Source of the DNA: DASQFQ01 sp963802905
GTDB taxonomy: Bacteria; Actinomycetota; Thermoleophilia; Solirubrobacterales; Solirubrobacteraceae
DNA length: 64,000 nucleotides
NCBI GenBank assembly: GCA_963802905.1
Contig: CAWDKH010000012.1
Span: forward strand, 1 to 64,000
Direction of reading: 5' to 3'
The translations under genes were made by a program, and so were the position numbers. Below are positions 26,610-36,700 of the stretch, piece after piece. A model generated the notes under the pieces. That model saw nothing but the letters and a program-made list of their open reading frames with translations, was not told the DNA's origin and ran no database searches. Each line of letters begins with the position of its first letter. Position 1 is the first letter of the stretch.

Positions 26610-27374
26610 CTACACGAGCGCGATGGGCCGTACCGGCGACCCGGTGCCGCCCCGGAACTTCAGCGGCAGGCAGGCGAACGCGAACTCCCGCACGCCGTCG
26701 CTCGCGAGCTGCTCGAGGTTGAGCGCCTCGATGATGTAGATGCCCTCGCGGACGAGCAGGATCACGTGCCCCGGCAGCGACCCGAGCTCGGGGTCGACCT
26801 CGCCCGGCACGTCCCACGCGACGTTGTCGGCGCCGACCGCGAGCGGCTTGTGCCCCGCGCACCAGCGCGACCCGCTCGCGTCGATCCCGCCGGCGGCGAG
26901 GAATGCCTCGGGGTCCTCCCACAGCGCGCCGGTGCCGGTGCGCACGAGGATCACGTCGCCGGCGACGATCTCGAGCCCCTCGGCGGCGCGCTCGAGGTCC
27001 TCCGCCCCGACCGCGTGGCCGGCGTCGGCGCAGTCGAGCAGCACGCCGCGCGCGAACAGCGGCGGGATCGTGTCCGTCCCCAGCTCGGTGAAGCCCTCGG
27101 GCGTCTGGACCTGCGCGTTGACCTCGACGCCCCCGTACATGCAGAGGTTCTCCGCCTGGTGGCAGAACGCGTCGATGTGCGTGCCGGAGTGCTCGGCCAT
27201 GACGAGCAGGGCCGACGCGCTCGTGCGCGCCTCGCCCAGCCCCGCCTCATGGCGCCGGTGCAGCTTCAGCAGCACGCCGGGCTCGTGCGCCGGCCACACC
27301 GGCGCACCGGCGTAGCGCGGCTGCTCGAGGTCGTAGTACTGCGCGCCCGCGAGGGCGTCCGAGAGCTCCGTCAC
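26610..27374 (-). CDS. Cyclase family protein (kynurenine formamidase-like)
   Basis: 254 residues from GTG 27374, overlapping the transporter stop (GTGA). The hallmark HSGTHIDAFCH (family H-x-G-T-H-x-D) binds the divalent metals; ILVRTGTG and GHKPLAVGADNVAWDVPG are also family features. Members hydrolyse N-formyl amides or cyclic amides (KynB, isatin hydrolase). The pairing with a formamidase and an importer suggests stepwise opening and deamidation of an imported compound (inference). Confidence 0.88.
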   Translation of the reverse strand: MTELSDALAGAQYYDLEQPRYAGAPVWPAHEPGVLLKLHRRHEAGLGEARTSASALLVMAEHSGTHIDAFCHQAENLCMYGGVEVNAQVQTPEGFTELGTDTIPPLFARGVLLDCADAGHAVGAEDLERAAEGLEIVAGDVILVRTGTGALWEDPEAFLAAGGIDASGSRWCAGHKPLAVGADNVAWDVPGEVDPELGSLPGHVILLVREGIYIIEALNLEQLASDGVREFAFACLPLKFRGGTGSPVRPIALV

Positions 27375-28687
27375 TCGACCGGCACGAGCTCCTTGCCCTG
27401 CGTCTCCGGCAGGAACCGGAGCGCGGCGATCGCGAGCACGTAGCCGAACACGCCGAAGGCGACGGCGCCGCCGAGCCCGATGGCCGCCGCGAGGAAGCCG
27501 ATGATGCCCGGGAACAGCGCGCCGAACGCGCGGCCGACGTTGTAACAGAAGCCCGCGCCCGTCCCTCGCGCCCGCGTCGGGTAGAGCTCGGACAGGTACG
27601 AGCCGAAGCCCGAGAAGCAGCCCGAGGCGAAGAAGCCGAGCGGGAAGCCGATGATCAGCAGCGTCGTGTTGGAGCCGCTCGGGACCAGGAAGTAGGCCAC
27701 CAGCGCCACGCCGGCAAGCGACGCGAACAGCGTGAAGCTCTTGCGACGGCCGAGCCGGTCGTGCACGAAGCCGGCCGTCAGATAGCCCGCGAACGCGCCC
27801 GCGATGACCACGAACAGGTAGCCCGCGCTGCCGACCACGGAGAGGCTGCGCTCCTCCTTGAGGTAGGTCGGGATCCAGGTGAACATCGCGTAGTAGCCGC
27901 CCTGGATGCCGGTGGCGAGGATCGAAGCGAAGATCGTCGTCTTGACGAGGTCGCCGCGGAAGATCTGCTTCAGCGGGCTGTCCTCCTTCTTGTCCTGCTT
28001 CTCCTTCTTCTTCGTCTCGGAGAAGACCTCCGGGTCGTCGACGTTGCGCCGCACGTAGAGGATCAGCAGCGCCGGCAGGATGCCGAGCATCATCAGGATG
28101 CGCCAGCCCTGCTCGTCACTGAACAGCGAGAACACGATCGTGTAGGCGACGACGGCGAGCGCCCAGCCGACCGCCCACGCGCTCTGGATCACGCCCAGCG
28201 CCTGGCCGCGGTTCTCGGGCCGGATCAGCTCGGCGACCAGGATCGCGCCGACGGCCCACTCGCCGCCGAAGCCGATGCCCTGGAAGACGCGGAACACGAG
28301 CAGCATCTCGTAGCTCGACGCGATGCCCGACAGGAACGTGAAGACCGAGTAGACGCCGACGGTGAGCATCAGCGTGCGCGCACGGCCGATGCGGTCGGAG
28401 AGGACACCACCGAGGATGCCGCCGATGGCGGAGGCGGACAGCGTGACGGTGGCCAGCGCGCCGGTGGCGCCCGTGCCGACACCGAAGGTCGTGCCGATCG
28501 CCGCCAGCGTCAGCGTCAGGATGATCAGGTCGAACGCGTCGAGCGAGTAGCCCGCGAACGCGGCCTTGAACGCCTTCTGCCCGCGGTCGCCGAGGGCGCT
28601 CCACCAGCTCCCCTCTGGCGCGCGCTGGACCGGCTTGATCGTGTGTTTCTGGGTCGCAGTGGTGCGATCCGGTGTCTCGAGACTCAT
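27371..28687 (-). CDS. MFS transporter (sugar/acid symporter type)
   Basis: 438 residues with 12 predicted TM segments. The MFS signature GVLSDRIGRARTLM after TM2 and its echo HDRLGRRKSF after TM8 are present; GFGGEWAVGAILVAEL resembles the aromatic acid/proton symporter and metabolite/proton symporter groups. A long charged central loop (KKKEKQDKKED) separates the halves. It is the first gene of the cyclase-amidase-peptidase E operon and is the likely importer of its substrate. Confidence 0.88.
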   Translation of the reverse strand: MSLETPDRTTATQKHTIKPVQRAPEGSWWSALGDRGQKAFKAAFAGYSLDAFDLIILTLTLAAIGTTFGVGTGATGALATVTLSASAIGGILGGVLSDRIGRARTLMLTVGVYSVFTFLSGIASSYEMLLVFRVFQGIGFGGEWAVGAILVAELIRPENRGQALGVIQSAWAVGWALAVVAYTIVFSLFSDEQGWRILMMLGILPALLILYVRRNVDDPEVFSETKKKEKQDKKEDSPLKQIFRGDLVKTTIFASILATGIQGGYYAMFTWIPTYLKEERSLSVVGSAGYLFVVIAGAFAGYLTAGFVHDRLGRRKSFTLFASLAGVALVAYFLVPSGSNTTLLIIGFPLGFFASGCFSGFGSYLSELYPTRARGTGAGFCYNVGRAFGALFPGIIGFLAAAIGLGGAVAFGVFGYVLAIAALRFLPETQGKELVPVE

Positions 28688-28875
28688 CGCATCTCCCCTG
28701 TCTGGCTCCCTGTACTGCCTCCACTGATTGGGGTACCCGATCGCGTGTGATGCACGTCACGTCCCAGCCGCGGGAACGCCTGTTCGGGGCTGCTAACGTG
28801 GCGATTTCCGGCGCTTTTTGACTCCTTCATGGACCGTCGCCGGACCTGAAAATCGCAAGGAAGGACCTGATACCG

Positions 28876-29394
28876 ATGCACGCCAAGACTGCCTTGGCGG
28901 TCGCCGGAACCGTGCTCGCTGTGCCGAGCGCCGCCCTGGCTGCCACCGCCGACGATGAATCCACTTCCACCGACCGCGATGCACTGCATCCGTCGGGCAA
29001 GCTGACCCATGACGAGGGGCTGAAGGATCGATTGGTGCGGACCAACATCCGCCTCTCCAGACGCCTGGACCGCAAGCCGCGGGCGCGCCGCCTGCAGACG
29101 CTGCCGGTGAGCGTCCTGCGCGAGCGCAACCGGCGGCTGCGCACGCGCGTCTCGCGCCTGAAGCCCGCCACTCCGCCGCATCTCCAGGCGATCGCCGCCT
29201 GCGAGTCCGGCGGCAACCCGTCGACGAACACCGGCAACGGGTTCTACGGCAAGTACCAATTTTCGGCGTCGACTTGGGCGTCAGTGGGCGGCTCGGGCAA
29301 TCCCGCCGCCGCCTCGGAGGCCGAGCAGGACAAGCGCGCTGCGATGCTCTACTCGCGCACCGGCCCGTCGTCCTGGCCTGTCTGCGGCCAGTGA
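28876..29394 (+). CDS. Secreted Rpf-like (resuscitation-promoting factor) protein
   Basis: 172 residues. Signal peptide ALAVAGTVLAVPSAALAA, a basic linker (RLSRRLDRKPRARRL), then a C-terminal transglycosylase-like domain: LQAIAACESGGNPSTNTGN with the catalytic Glu in CESGG, GFYGKYQFSASTWASVGG, and a final SSWPVCG. Rpf enzymes cleave peptidoglycan and wake dormant actinobacteria. It is divergent from the MFS operon with a 188-nt gap in which I found no confident promoter or riboswitch. Confidence 0.88.
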   Translation: MHAKTALAVAGTVLAVPSAALAATADDESTSTDRDALHPSGKLTHDEGLKDRLVRTNIRLSRRLDRKPRARRLQTLPVSVLRERNRRLRTRVSRLKPATPPHLQAIAACESGGNPSTNTGNGFYGKYQFSASTWASVGGSGNPAAASEAEQDKRAAMLYSRTGPSSWPVCGQ

Positions 29395-29413
29395 GGCCCT
29401 ATCCTCCGCCGCC

Positions 29414-30484
29414 GTGTCCCTGACCGCGCTGCGCTCTGAGTTCCCGATCCTCGAGCGCGTCGCGTACCTCAACGCGGGCACCGACGGGCCGGTCCCGCGC
29501 GCCGCGCAGGAGGCGGTCGCGCGCGAGCTCGCCGCCGAGGTCGACGAGGGCCGCGTGATGGCGCACTTCGAGCGCCGCTTCGAGCTGATGGGCGAGCTGC
29601 GCAGCGGTTACGCGGAGCTGCTCGGCTGCACGGTCGACGACCTCGCGCTCTGCACCGGCACGAGCGAAGGGCTCGGCAAGGTGCTCGCAGGCATGGAGAT
29701 CGGCCCCGGCGTCGAGATCATCACGTCCACCGACGAGCACCCAGGGCTGATCGGACCGCTGATCGCCGCGCGCCTCCGGGGCGCGACGATCCGCGCGGTG
29801 CCGTTCGCGCACCTCGCCGACGAGGTCCGCCCGACCACGACGCTCGTCGCCTGCTCGCACATCAACTGGCGCACCGGCGAGCTCGCGCCCACCGAGCTCG
29901 CCGACGTCGACGTGCCGGTGATCCTCGACGGCGCCCAGGGCGCCGGAGCGGTCCCGGTCGACGTCGTCAAGCTCGGCTGCGCGGTCTACGCCGCCGCTGG
30001 CCAGAAGTGGCTGTGCGGCGCCGACGGCACCGGGATGCTCTACATCGCGCCGGAGTTCCGCGACCAGGTGCGCGCAATCGCGCCGTCCTACATCTCCTTC
30101 GAGGACGCGTCGCTCGGCCTCGAGTCCGAGCTCAAGTCCGACGCGCGCCGCTACGACACGCCCGCGCTCGCCCGCGAGGTCGTCGCCTTCAGCCTCGCCG
30201 CGCTCGACGTTCTGCGGGGCGCCGACCTCGCCGCCGTGCTCGCCCGCGGGCCCGTGCTCGCCGCGCAGCTCGCCGAGCGGCTCGAGGCCCACGGCCGCAC
30301 CGTCGCCCCGCGCGGGCACACGACACTCGTCGCGTGGGAGGTCGACGACCCCGAGGCGGCGCGCGACAGCCTGAAGGCGGCCGACGTCGTCGTCCGCAAC
30401 CTCCCCGGCACGCCGTACGTGCGCGCCTCGGTCGGCGCCTGGTCGAGCGAGGACGACCTCGACCGGCTGCTCGCGGCGCTCTAG
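29414..30484 (+). CDS. Class V PLP-dependent aminotransferase (cysteine desulfurase-like fold)
   Basis: 356 residues from GTG 29414. FPILERVAYLNAGTDGPVP, TGTSEGLGKVLAG, SHINWRTGELAPT, ILDGAQGAGAVPVDV and the PLP lysine in AAAGQKWLCGADGTGML are typical. A catalytic Cys loop of true desulfurases is not evident, so an ergothioneine-EgtE-like C-S lyase or isopenicillin-epimerase-like role is equally possible. Its stop overlaps the SDR gene end on the other strand. Confidence 0.82.
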   Translation: MSLTALRSEFPILERVAYLNAGTDGPVPRAAQEAVARELAAEVDEGRVMAHFERRFELMGELRSGYAELLGCTVDDLALCTGTSEGLGKVLAGMEIGPGVEIITSTDEHPGLIGPLIAARLRGATIRAVPFAHLADEVRPTTTLVACSHINWRTGELAPTELADVDVPVILDGAQGAGAVPVDVVKLGCAVYAAAGQKWLCGADGTGMLYIAPEFRDQVRAIAPSYISFEDASLGLESELKSDARRYDTPALAREVVAFSLAALDVLRGADLAAVLARGPVLAAQLAERLEAHGRTVAPRGHTTLVAWEVDDPEAARDSLKAADVVVRNLPGTPYVRASVGAWSSEDDLDRLLAAL

Positions 30485-31203
30485 ACCTCGCGCGCCTCGG
30501 GGTCGACGCCGAGCGCGGCGCGGCCGCCGTCGACGGGGATCACCGCGCCATTGACGAAGCTCGCCGCCGGCGACAGCAGGTGGGCGACGACCTCGGCGAC
30601 CTCGGAGCCCTGCCCTGCCCGGCCGAGCGGGTGCAGCCGCGCCAGCTCGGCGTCGAGGCTCGCGTCGTAGCGCTCGGTGTTGATCGAGCCGAGCGCGACC
30701 GCGTTCGTGCGGATGCCGCGCGGCCCGTAGTCGACCGCCAGCGCGCGCGTCAGCCCCTCGATCGCAGCCTTGGCCGTGGAGTACGGGAGCGCGCCGGGCA
30801 CCGCCCGCTGCGCCTGGTGCGAAGAGACGTTGACGATCGCGCCCGCGGTGCCGTCGGCCAGGAAGCGCCGGATTGCGGCACCGGAACCCGCCACGGCGAG
30901 CGCGAGGTTCTCGGCGATCAGGTCCACGACCTCCCGCGAGGGCGTGGTGTGCAATGCGGCGTCGCGGAACACGGCGGCGTTGTTGACCCAGCCGCTGAGC
31001 GTGCCGCTCGACGCAGCGATCTGCACCGCCCGGCCGAGCACGGCGTCGTCGCTCGCGTCGCCGGCGATCGCACGGATCCCGGTGCCGAGCCCGTCGACTG
31101 CGGCGCTGTCCACGACGACGACCGCGCCGTCCTCGGCGAGCCGCTCCGCGATCGCCCTGCCGACGCCGCGGGCGCCGCCCGTCACCACGAACGAGGGCGT
31201 CAT
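30481..31203 (-). CDS. SDR family oxidoreductase
   Basis: 240 residues from ATG 31203, overlapping the aldo/keto reductase stop. Cofactor motif VVTGGARGVGRAIAERL, NNAAVF, catalytic Ser region NVSSHQAQ and YSTAKAA active site are complete; PVDGGRAALG ends the fold. It is a classical NAD(P)-dependent dehydrogenase of unknown substrate, coupled to an aldo/keto reductase, so both may act on one carbonyl compound. Confidence 0.88.
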   Translation of the reverse strand: MTPSFVVTGGARGVGRAIAERLAEDGAVVVVDSAAVDGLGTGIRAIAGDASDDAVLGRAVQIAASSGTLSGWVNNAAVFRDAALHTTPSREVVDLIAENLALAVAGSGAAIRRFLADGTAGAIVNVSSHQAQRAVPGALPYSTAKAAIEGLTRALAVDYGPRGIRTNAVALGSINTERYDASLDAELARLHPLGRAGQGSEVAEVVAHLLSPAASFVNGAVIPVDGGRAALGVDPEAREV

Positions 31204-32210
31204 CGCCGCAACGGCACGACGACGTCGATCCCGCTCTGCTCGCGCAGCATGCGGTCCGGGTAGCTCGCCGGCAGCTCGGTGTGCGCGGCGAGTCGGTCGT
31301 ACTCCTCGGCGCTGAGAGAGACGTCGCTCGCGCCGAGTAGGTCTTCGAGCTGCTCGAACGTGCGCGGGCCGACGATCGGCGACGTCACGCCCGGCGTGGC
31401 CAGCAGCCACGCCAGCGCGACCTGCGAGACCGTCGCGCCCTTGGCCTCGGCGATCGCGCGCGCCTCGTCGACCGCGGCGAAGTTGCGCTCGATCGCGCGG
31501 CGGGCCGGCGCCTCCTCGAGGTCGTCGGTGGCCTCGCCCATCCGCGAGCCCGCGGGCGGCGGCTCGTCGCGCGAATAGCGGCCGGTGAGGAAGCCGGCGC
31601 CGAGCGGCCCCCACGGCAGCACCCCGAGCCCGGCGGCGCGGCAGAACGGCAGGATCTCCGTCTCGATCGAGCGCTCGACCAGCGAGTACTGCGGCTGCAG
31701 CGAGACGAACGGCGCCCAGCCGTGGCGGTCCTGCAGCGCGACCGCCCACGCCAGCAGCCAGGCCGGGAAGTTCGACACGCCGAGCGCGCGCACCTTGCCG
31801 GCCCGCACGAGCCCGTCGAGCGCCTCGAGCGAGGCCTCCAACGGCACGTCTGGATCGGGCGCGTGGACCTGGTAGAGGTCGATCACGTCGACGCCGAGGC
31901 GGCGCAGGCTGGCATCGCAGGCCTTGCCGATGCGGTCGGGCGCGAGGCCCTCCCCGCCGGGGTCGGACACGGAGAAGCGCAGCTTGGTGGCGAGCACCAC
32001 GTCGTCGCGGCGTTTCGCCAGCCACGGCGCGAGCGTCTCCTCCGACCCGCCGTCGTCGTAGGTGTCGGCGGTGTCGATGAAGTTGCCGCCCGCGTCGAGG
32101 AAGCGATCGAGCATGCGGTGCGATTCCTCGACGGGCGTCTTGGAGCCCATCAGCATGGTGCCGAGGCAGAGACGGGAGACCGTGAAGGGGCCGAGAGGGG
32201 CGGTGTCCAT
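31200..32210 (-). CDS. Aldo/keto reductase
   Basis: 336 residues from ATG 32210. FIDTADTYDDGGSEE, VLATKLRFS, IDLYQVHAPDPDVPLE, ALGVSNFPAW and a C-terminal NADPH site with TSPIVGPRTFEQLEDLL give the full AKR barrel. It is similar to the YajO/general stress protein 69 type. It begins 31 nt from the divergent gnd start, so the two share a short promoter region. Confidence 0.9.
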   Translation of the reverse strand: MDTAPLGPFTVSRLCLGTMLMGSKTPVEESHRMLDRFLDAGGNFIDTADTYDDGGSEETLAPWLAKRRDDVVLATKLRFSVSDPGGEGLAPDRIGKACDASLRRLGVDVIDLYQVHAPDPDVPLEASLEALDGLVRAGKVRALGVSNFPAWLLAWAVALQDRHGWAPFVSLQPQYSLVERSIETEILPFCRAAGLGVLPWGPLGAGFLTGRYSRDEPPPAGSRMGEATDDLEEAPARRAIERNFAAVDEARAIAEAKGATVSQVALAWLLATPGVTSPIVGPRTFEQLEDLLGASDVSLSAEEYDRLAAHTELPASYPDRMLREQSGIDVVVPLRR

Positions 32211-32241
32211 CTGAGGCACCCTACGTCGTAGGGTTCGCGCC

Positions 32242-33678
32242 ATGAGCGGCCCTCGATTCGGCCTGACCGGCCTCGCGGTGATGGGCGCCAACCTCGCGCG
32301 CAACGTCGCCCACCACGACATCCCGATCGCGGTGCACAACCGCACGCAATCCAAGACCGAGCAGTTCATGGCCGACCACGGCTCTGAGGGGCCGATCACC
32401 GGCACCGGCACGACGGAGGAGTTCGTGCAGGCGCTCGAGCGCCCGCGGACGATCATGACCATGGTCAAGGCCGGCCCGGCGGTCGACGCGGTGATCGAAG
32501 AACTCGCGCCGCTGCTCGACGAGGGCGACACAATCGTCGACGGCGGCAACTCGCACTTCCGCGACACACAGCGCCGCGACAAGGCGATGAACGAGCGCGG
32601 GCTGCGCTTCCTCGGGGTCGGCGTGTCCGGCGGCGAGGAGGGTGCGCTGAAGGGACCGAGCATCATGCCCGGCGGCTCACGCGAGTCCTACGACGACGTC
32701 GAGCACGTCTTCACCGCGATCGCCGCCCAGGTCGATGGCACGCCGTGCTGCACCTACGTCGGCGCCGACGGCGCGGGCCACTACGTGAAGATGGTCCACA
32801 ACGGCATCGAGTACGCGGACATCCAGCTGATTGCCGAGGCCTACGACCTGCTGCGCCACGGCGTCGGGCTCGAGGTGCCGGAGATCGCGCAGGTCTTCCA
32901 CGAGTGGAACGAGGGCGACCTCGACTCGTTCCTGATCGAGATCACCGCGCAGGTCCTCGACAAGACCGACGCGCGCACGGGCGAGCCGCTCGTCGACGTG
33001 ATCCTCGATCAGGCCGAGCAGAAGGGCACGGGCCGCTGGACCGCGCAGGACGCGCTCGAGCTCGGCGTACCGCTGACCGCGATCACCGAGGCGGTGTTCG
33101 CGCGCTCGCTGTCGGCGCTCGGCGACCAGCGCAAGCAGGCCTCCTCCCAGCTCGCCGGCCCCAAGCCCGGCGAGGGCGCGCTCGCCGACCGCGAGCTCGT
33201 CGAGGACGTGCGCAAGGCGCTCTACGCGTCGAAGGTCGTCGCCTACGCCCAGGGCTTCGAGCAGATGACGGCGGCCGCGAAGTCCGAGGGCTGGGAGCTC
33301 GACCTCGGCGCCATGGCGACGATCTGGCGCGGCGGCTGCATCATCCGCGCGCGCTTCCTCGACCGCATCCGCGAGGCCTACGACACGGACCCGGAGACGC
33401 CGAACCTGCTGCTCGTCGACTACTTCCGCGACGCGGTCGCCGACGCACAGGACTCCTGGCGGCGCGTGATCTCGCACTCGGTCGACATCGGCCTGCCGGT
33501 GCCGGCCTTCACGTCCTCGCTCGCCTACTACGACGGCTACCGCCGTGAGCGCGGGCCGGCGTCGTTGATCCAGGGCCTGCGCGACCTGTTCGGCGCGCAC
33601 ACGTACCGCCGCGTCGACGCCGAGGGCACCTACCACGTGCGCTGGGGCCAGGACGGCGACGAGGTGCGCTCAGACTAG
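32242..33678 (+). CDS. gnd: 6-phosphogluconate dehydrogenase (decarboxylating)
   Basis: 478 residues, the long NADP-type form. FGLTGLAVMGANLARNVA, IVDGGNSHFRDTQRR, GVGVSGGEEGALKGPSIMPGG, YVKMVHNGIEYADIQLI and the C-terminal YRRVDAEGTYHVRW are diagnostic. It makes ribulose 5-phosphate and NADPH. Divergent from the aldo/keto reductase. Confidence 0.96.
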   Translation: MSGPRFGLTGLAVMGANLARNVAHHDIPIAVHNRTQSKTEQFMADHGSEGPITGTGTTEEFVQALERPRTIMTMVKAGPAVDAVIEELAPLLDEGDTIVDGGNSHFRDTQRRDKAMNERGLRFLGVGVSGGEEGALKGPSIMPGGSRESYDDVEHVFTAIAAQVDGTPCCTYVGADGAGHYVKMVHNGIEYADIQLIAEAYDLLRHGVGLEVPEIAQVFHEWNEGDLDSFLIEITAQVLDKTDARTGEPLVDVILDQAEQKGTGRWTAQDALELGVPLTAITEAVFARSLSALGDQRKQASSQLAGPKPGEGALADRELVEDVRKALYASKVVAYAQGFEQMTAAAKSEGWELDLGAMATIWRGGCIIRARFLDRIREAYDTDPETPNLLLVDYFRDAVADAQDSWRRVISHSVDIGLPVPAFTSSLAYYDGYRRERGPASLIQGLRDLFGAHTYRRVDAEGTYHVRWGQDGDEVRSD

Positions 33679-33703
33679 AAAAAAAGACTCCCCATCCGGG
33701 GAG
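33679..33703 (-). terminator. Terminator-like hairpin in reverse orientation after gnd
   Basis: CTCCCC (33688-33693), a 4-nt loop and GGGGAG (33698-33703) form a stem. The uridine-type tract (seven A on the plus strand, 33679-33685) is on the gnd side, so the signal works for transcripts coming leftward toward gnd, not for gnd itself. Confidence 0.6.
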
Positions 33704-33737
33704 CGCGCGATGCCACAAGCCGACCTACGGTCGTCGG

Positions 33738-36700
33738 ATGACCTGGGTCTCGCCGTGCCGGAGGATCCTGGGGCTTGCCGCCGCAGCTGCCGCCCTGGTG
33801 CTCGGCGTGGGCGCTTCGCCCGCCGCCGCGGCGCCGTGTGACGCCCCGATCACCAACCCGGTGGCCTGCGAGAACACCAAGGCCGGGAACCCGGCTTCCG
33901 AGTGGGACATCAGCGGGTCGGGCAGCAGCGCAATCCAGGGGTTCTCGACCGACATCAGCGTCGACCAAGGCCAGACGGTCTCGTTCAAGGTCGACACCCC
34001 GGCCACCCGGTACCACCTCGACATCTACCGCATGGGCTACTACGGCGGCAGCGGCGCTCGCAAGGTCGCGACAGTCCAACCGCTCGCGGTGCTCCCCAGC
34101 TGCAGCCGCAGTGCAACGGCCAGAGCTCGACGGGGCTGATCGACTGCGGGAACTGGGGCGTCTCGGCGACCTGGAGCGTGCCCGCCGACGCGGTTTCGGG
34201 CATCTACTTCGCCAAGCTCACGCGCGACGACGGCACCGCGGGCTCGAGCCACATCGTCTTCGTCGTCCGCGACGACGACGGCCGCTCCGACCTGCTGTTC
34301 CAGACCTCCGACTCGACCTGGCAGGCCTACAACCAGTACGGCGGCAACAGCCTCTACACGGGCTCGCCCGACGGTCGCGCGTACAAGGTCAGCTACAACC
34401 GCCCGATCACCACGCGCGGCACCGCGCGCCGAGGACTACGTGTTCAACGCGGAGTATCCGATGGTCCGGTTCCTCGAGCGCAACGGTTACAACGCCTCCT
34501 ACTCCACGGACATCGACACCGACCGCCGCGGCGCCGAGATCCTCGAGCACAAGGCGTTCCTCTCGGTCGGGCACGACGAGTACTGGTCGGGCAATCAACG
34601 CGCCAACGTGGAGGCCGCGCGCGCCGCCGGGCGTGCACCTCGCGTTCTTCAGCGGCAACGAGGTGTTCTGGAAGACCCGCTGCGAGCCGAGCATCGACGG
34701 CACCGGCACGCCCAACCGGACGCTCGTCACCTACAAGGAGACGCACGCAAACGCCAAGATCGATCCCCTCCCGGGCGTCTGGACGGGCACCTGGCGCGAC
34801 CCACGCTTCAGCCCGCCGGCCGACGGCGGCCGCCCGGAGAACGCGCTGACGGGGCAGATCTTCGGGGTCAACAACGGCGCCACGAGCGCGATCAGGGTCC
34901 CGGCCGCCGACGGCAAGATGCGGTTCTGGCGCAGCACGACCGATCGCCACGCAGGCGGCCGGCGCGACCACCACGCTGCCGACCGGCACGCTCGGCTACG
35001 AGTGGGACTTCGACCTCGACAACGGCGCGCGCCCGGCCGGGGCATTCCAGCTCTCGGCGACCGACGGTGACCGGCGCGCCGGTGCTGCAGGACTACGGGT
35101 CGACGTACGGAAGCGCCACGGCCAACCACAACATGACGATGTACAGGGCGGCGAGCGGCGCGCGCGTATTCGGGGCCGGGACCGTCCAATGGTCGTGGGG
35201 ACTCGACGCCAACCACGATCGCGGCAGCACCGCAGCCGAACACGAGCATGCAGCAGGCCACGGTCAACCTGCTGGCCGACATGGGCACCCAGCCGGCCAC
35301 GCTGCATGACGGGCCTGACGGCCGCCACCGCGAGCTCCGACGCCACCGCGCCGAGCTCCACGATCACCTCGCCGGCGGCGAACGCCCAGATCGCCCCGGG
35401 CACGCAGGTGACCGTGTCCGGCACCGCCACCGACAGCGGGGGCGTCGTCGGCGGCGTCGAGGTCTCGACCGACGGCGGCACGACGCTGGCACCGCGCGAC
35501 CGGGCGCGGCACCTGGACCTACACATGGGCGGCCGGGAGCTCGGGTACCGCCACGATCCGCAGCCGCGCGGCGGACGACAGCGGCAACCTCGAGTCGCCG
35601 AAGGCGGGCGTCACGGTCACGGTCGGCTCCGGCAACCAGAGCTGTCCGTGCACGATCTGGCCGAGCAGTACGACGCCCGCGCTCGCGTCCGAGAACGACA
35701 GCGCCGCGCTCGAGGTGGGCGTGAAGTTCCGCGCCGACGCCGACGGCCGCATCACCGGTCTGCGCTTCTACAAGGGTGCGGGCAACACCGGCACGCACGT
35801 CGGCCACCTGTGGACGCGTACCGGCACGCTGCTCGCCACCGCCACGTTCACGCGGCGAGACCGCCACCGGCTGGCAGCAGGTCAACCTCGCCACGCCGGT
35901 GGCGATCACCGCCAACACGACCTACATCGCCTCCTACTACGCGCCGAATGGCCACTACGCGGTCAACGAGGACTACTTCGCGACCAGCGGCGTCGACAGC
36001 GCCGCCGCTGCACGCGCTCACGCGACGGCGTCGACGGCGGCAACGGCCTCTACGCCTACGGGCCGAGCGGCGCCTTCCCGACCGGCGTCTACCGAACCGA
36101 GAACTACTGGGTCGACGTCGTCTTCGACACGGGCTCAGAGCGGCGGCGCGTGGCGACACCACCCCGCCCACCGTCGCCGTCGACCACGCCGGCCGCCGGC
36201 GCGACCGGGATCGGCGTCAACGCGAACGTCACCGCGACCGTTCAGCGAGCCGATGGGCGCCGACGACGCATCACCACGCACGAACTTCCAGCTCGGGACC
36301 CCGGCGGCAACGTGCGTGGCGGCGGCCGTGACCTACGACGCGGCGACCGCGACGGCGACCCTCAACCCGGGGGCCGCGCTCGCGAACTCCACCACCTACA
36401 CGGCCACCGTCACGGGCGGCGCAGCTGGCGTCAAGGACAGCGCCGGCAACGCGCTGGCGGCCGACAACGACGTGGAGCTTCACGACCGCGGCGCCCTCGC
36501 AGCTCGGGTTGTCCGTGCACGCATCTGGCGCGCTCGACCGCAACCCCGGAGAAGGCCGCCAGACGACGCGACACGGCCGCGATCGAGGTCGGCGTGAAGT
36601 TCCGCGCCGACACCGACGGCCTCATCACCGGCCTGCGCTTCTACAAGGGCGCCACCGAACACCGGCACCCACGTCGGCCACCTGTGGACGCGCACCGGGC

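Noticed and set aside
28688..28875. c-di-AMP (ydaO) riboswitch upstream of the Rpf-like gene
   Set aside because: Such riboswitches are common before actinobacterial rpf genes, but I could not match the conserved core elements in this 188-nt gap.
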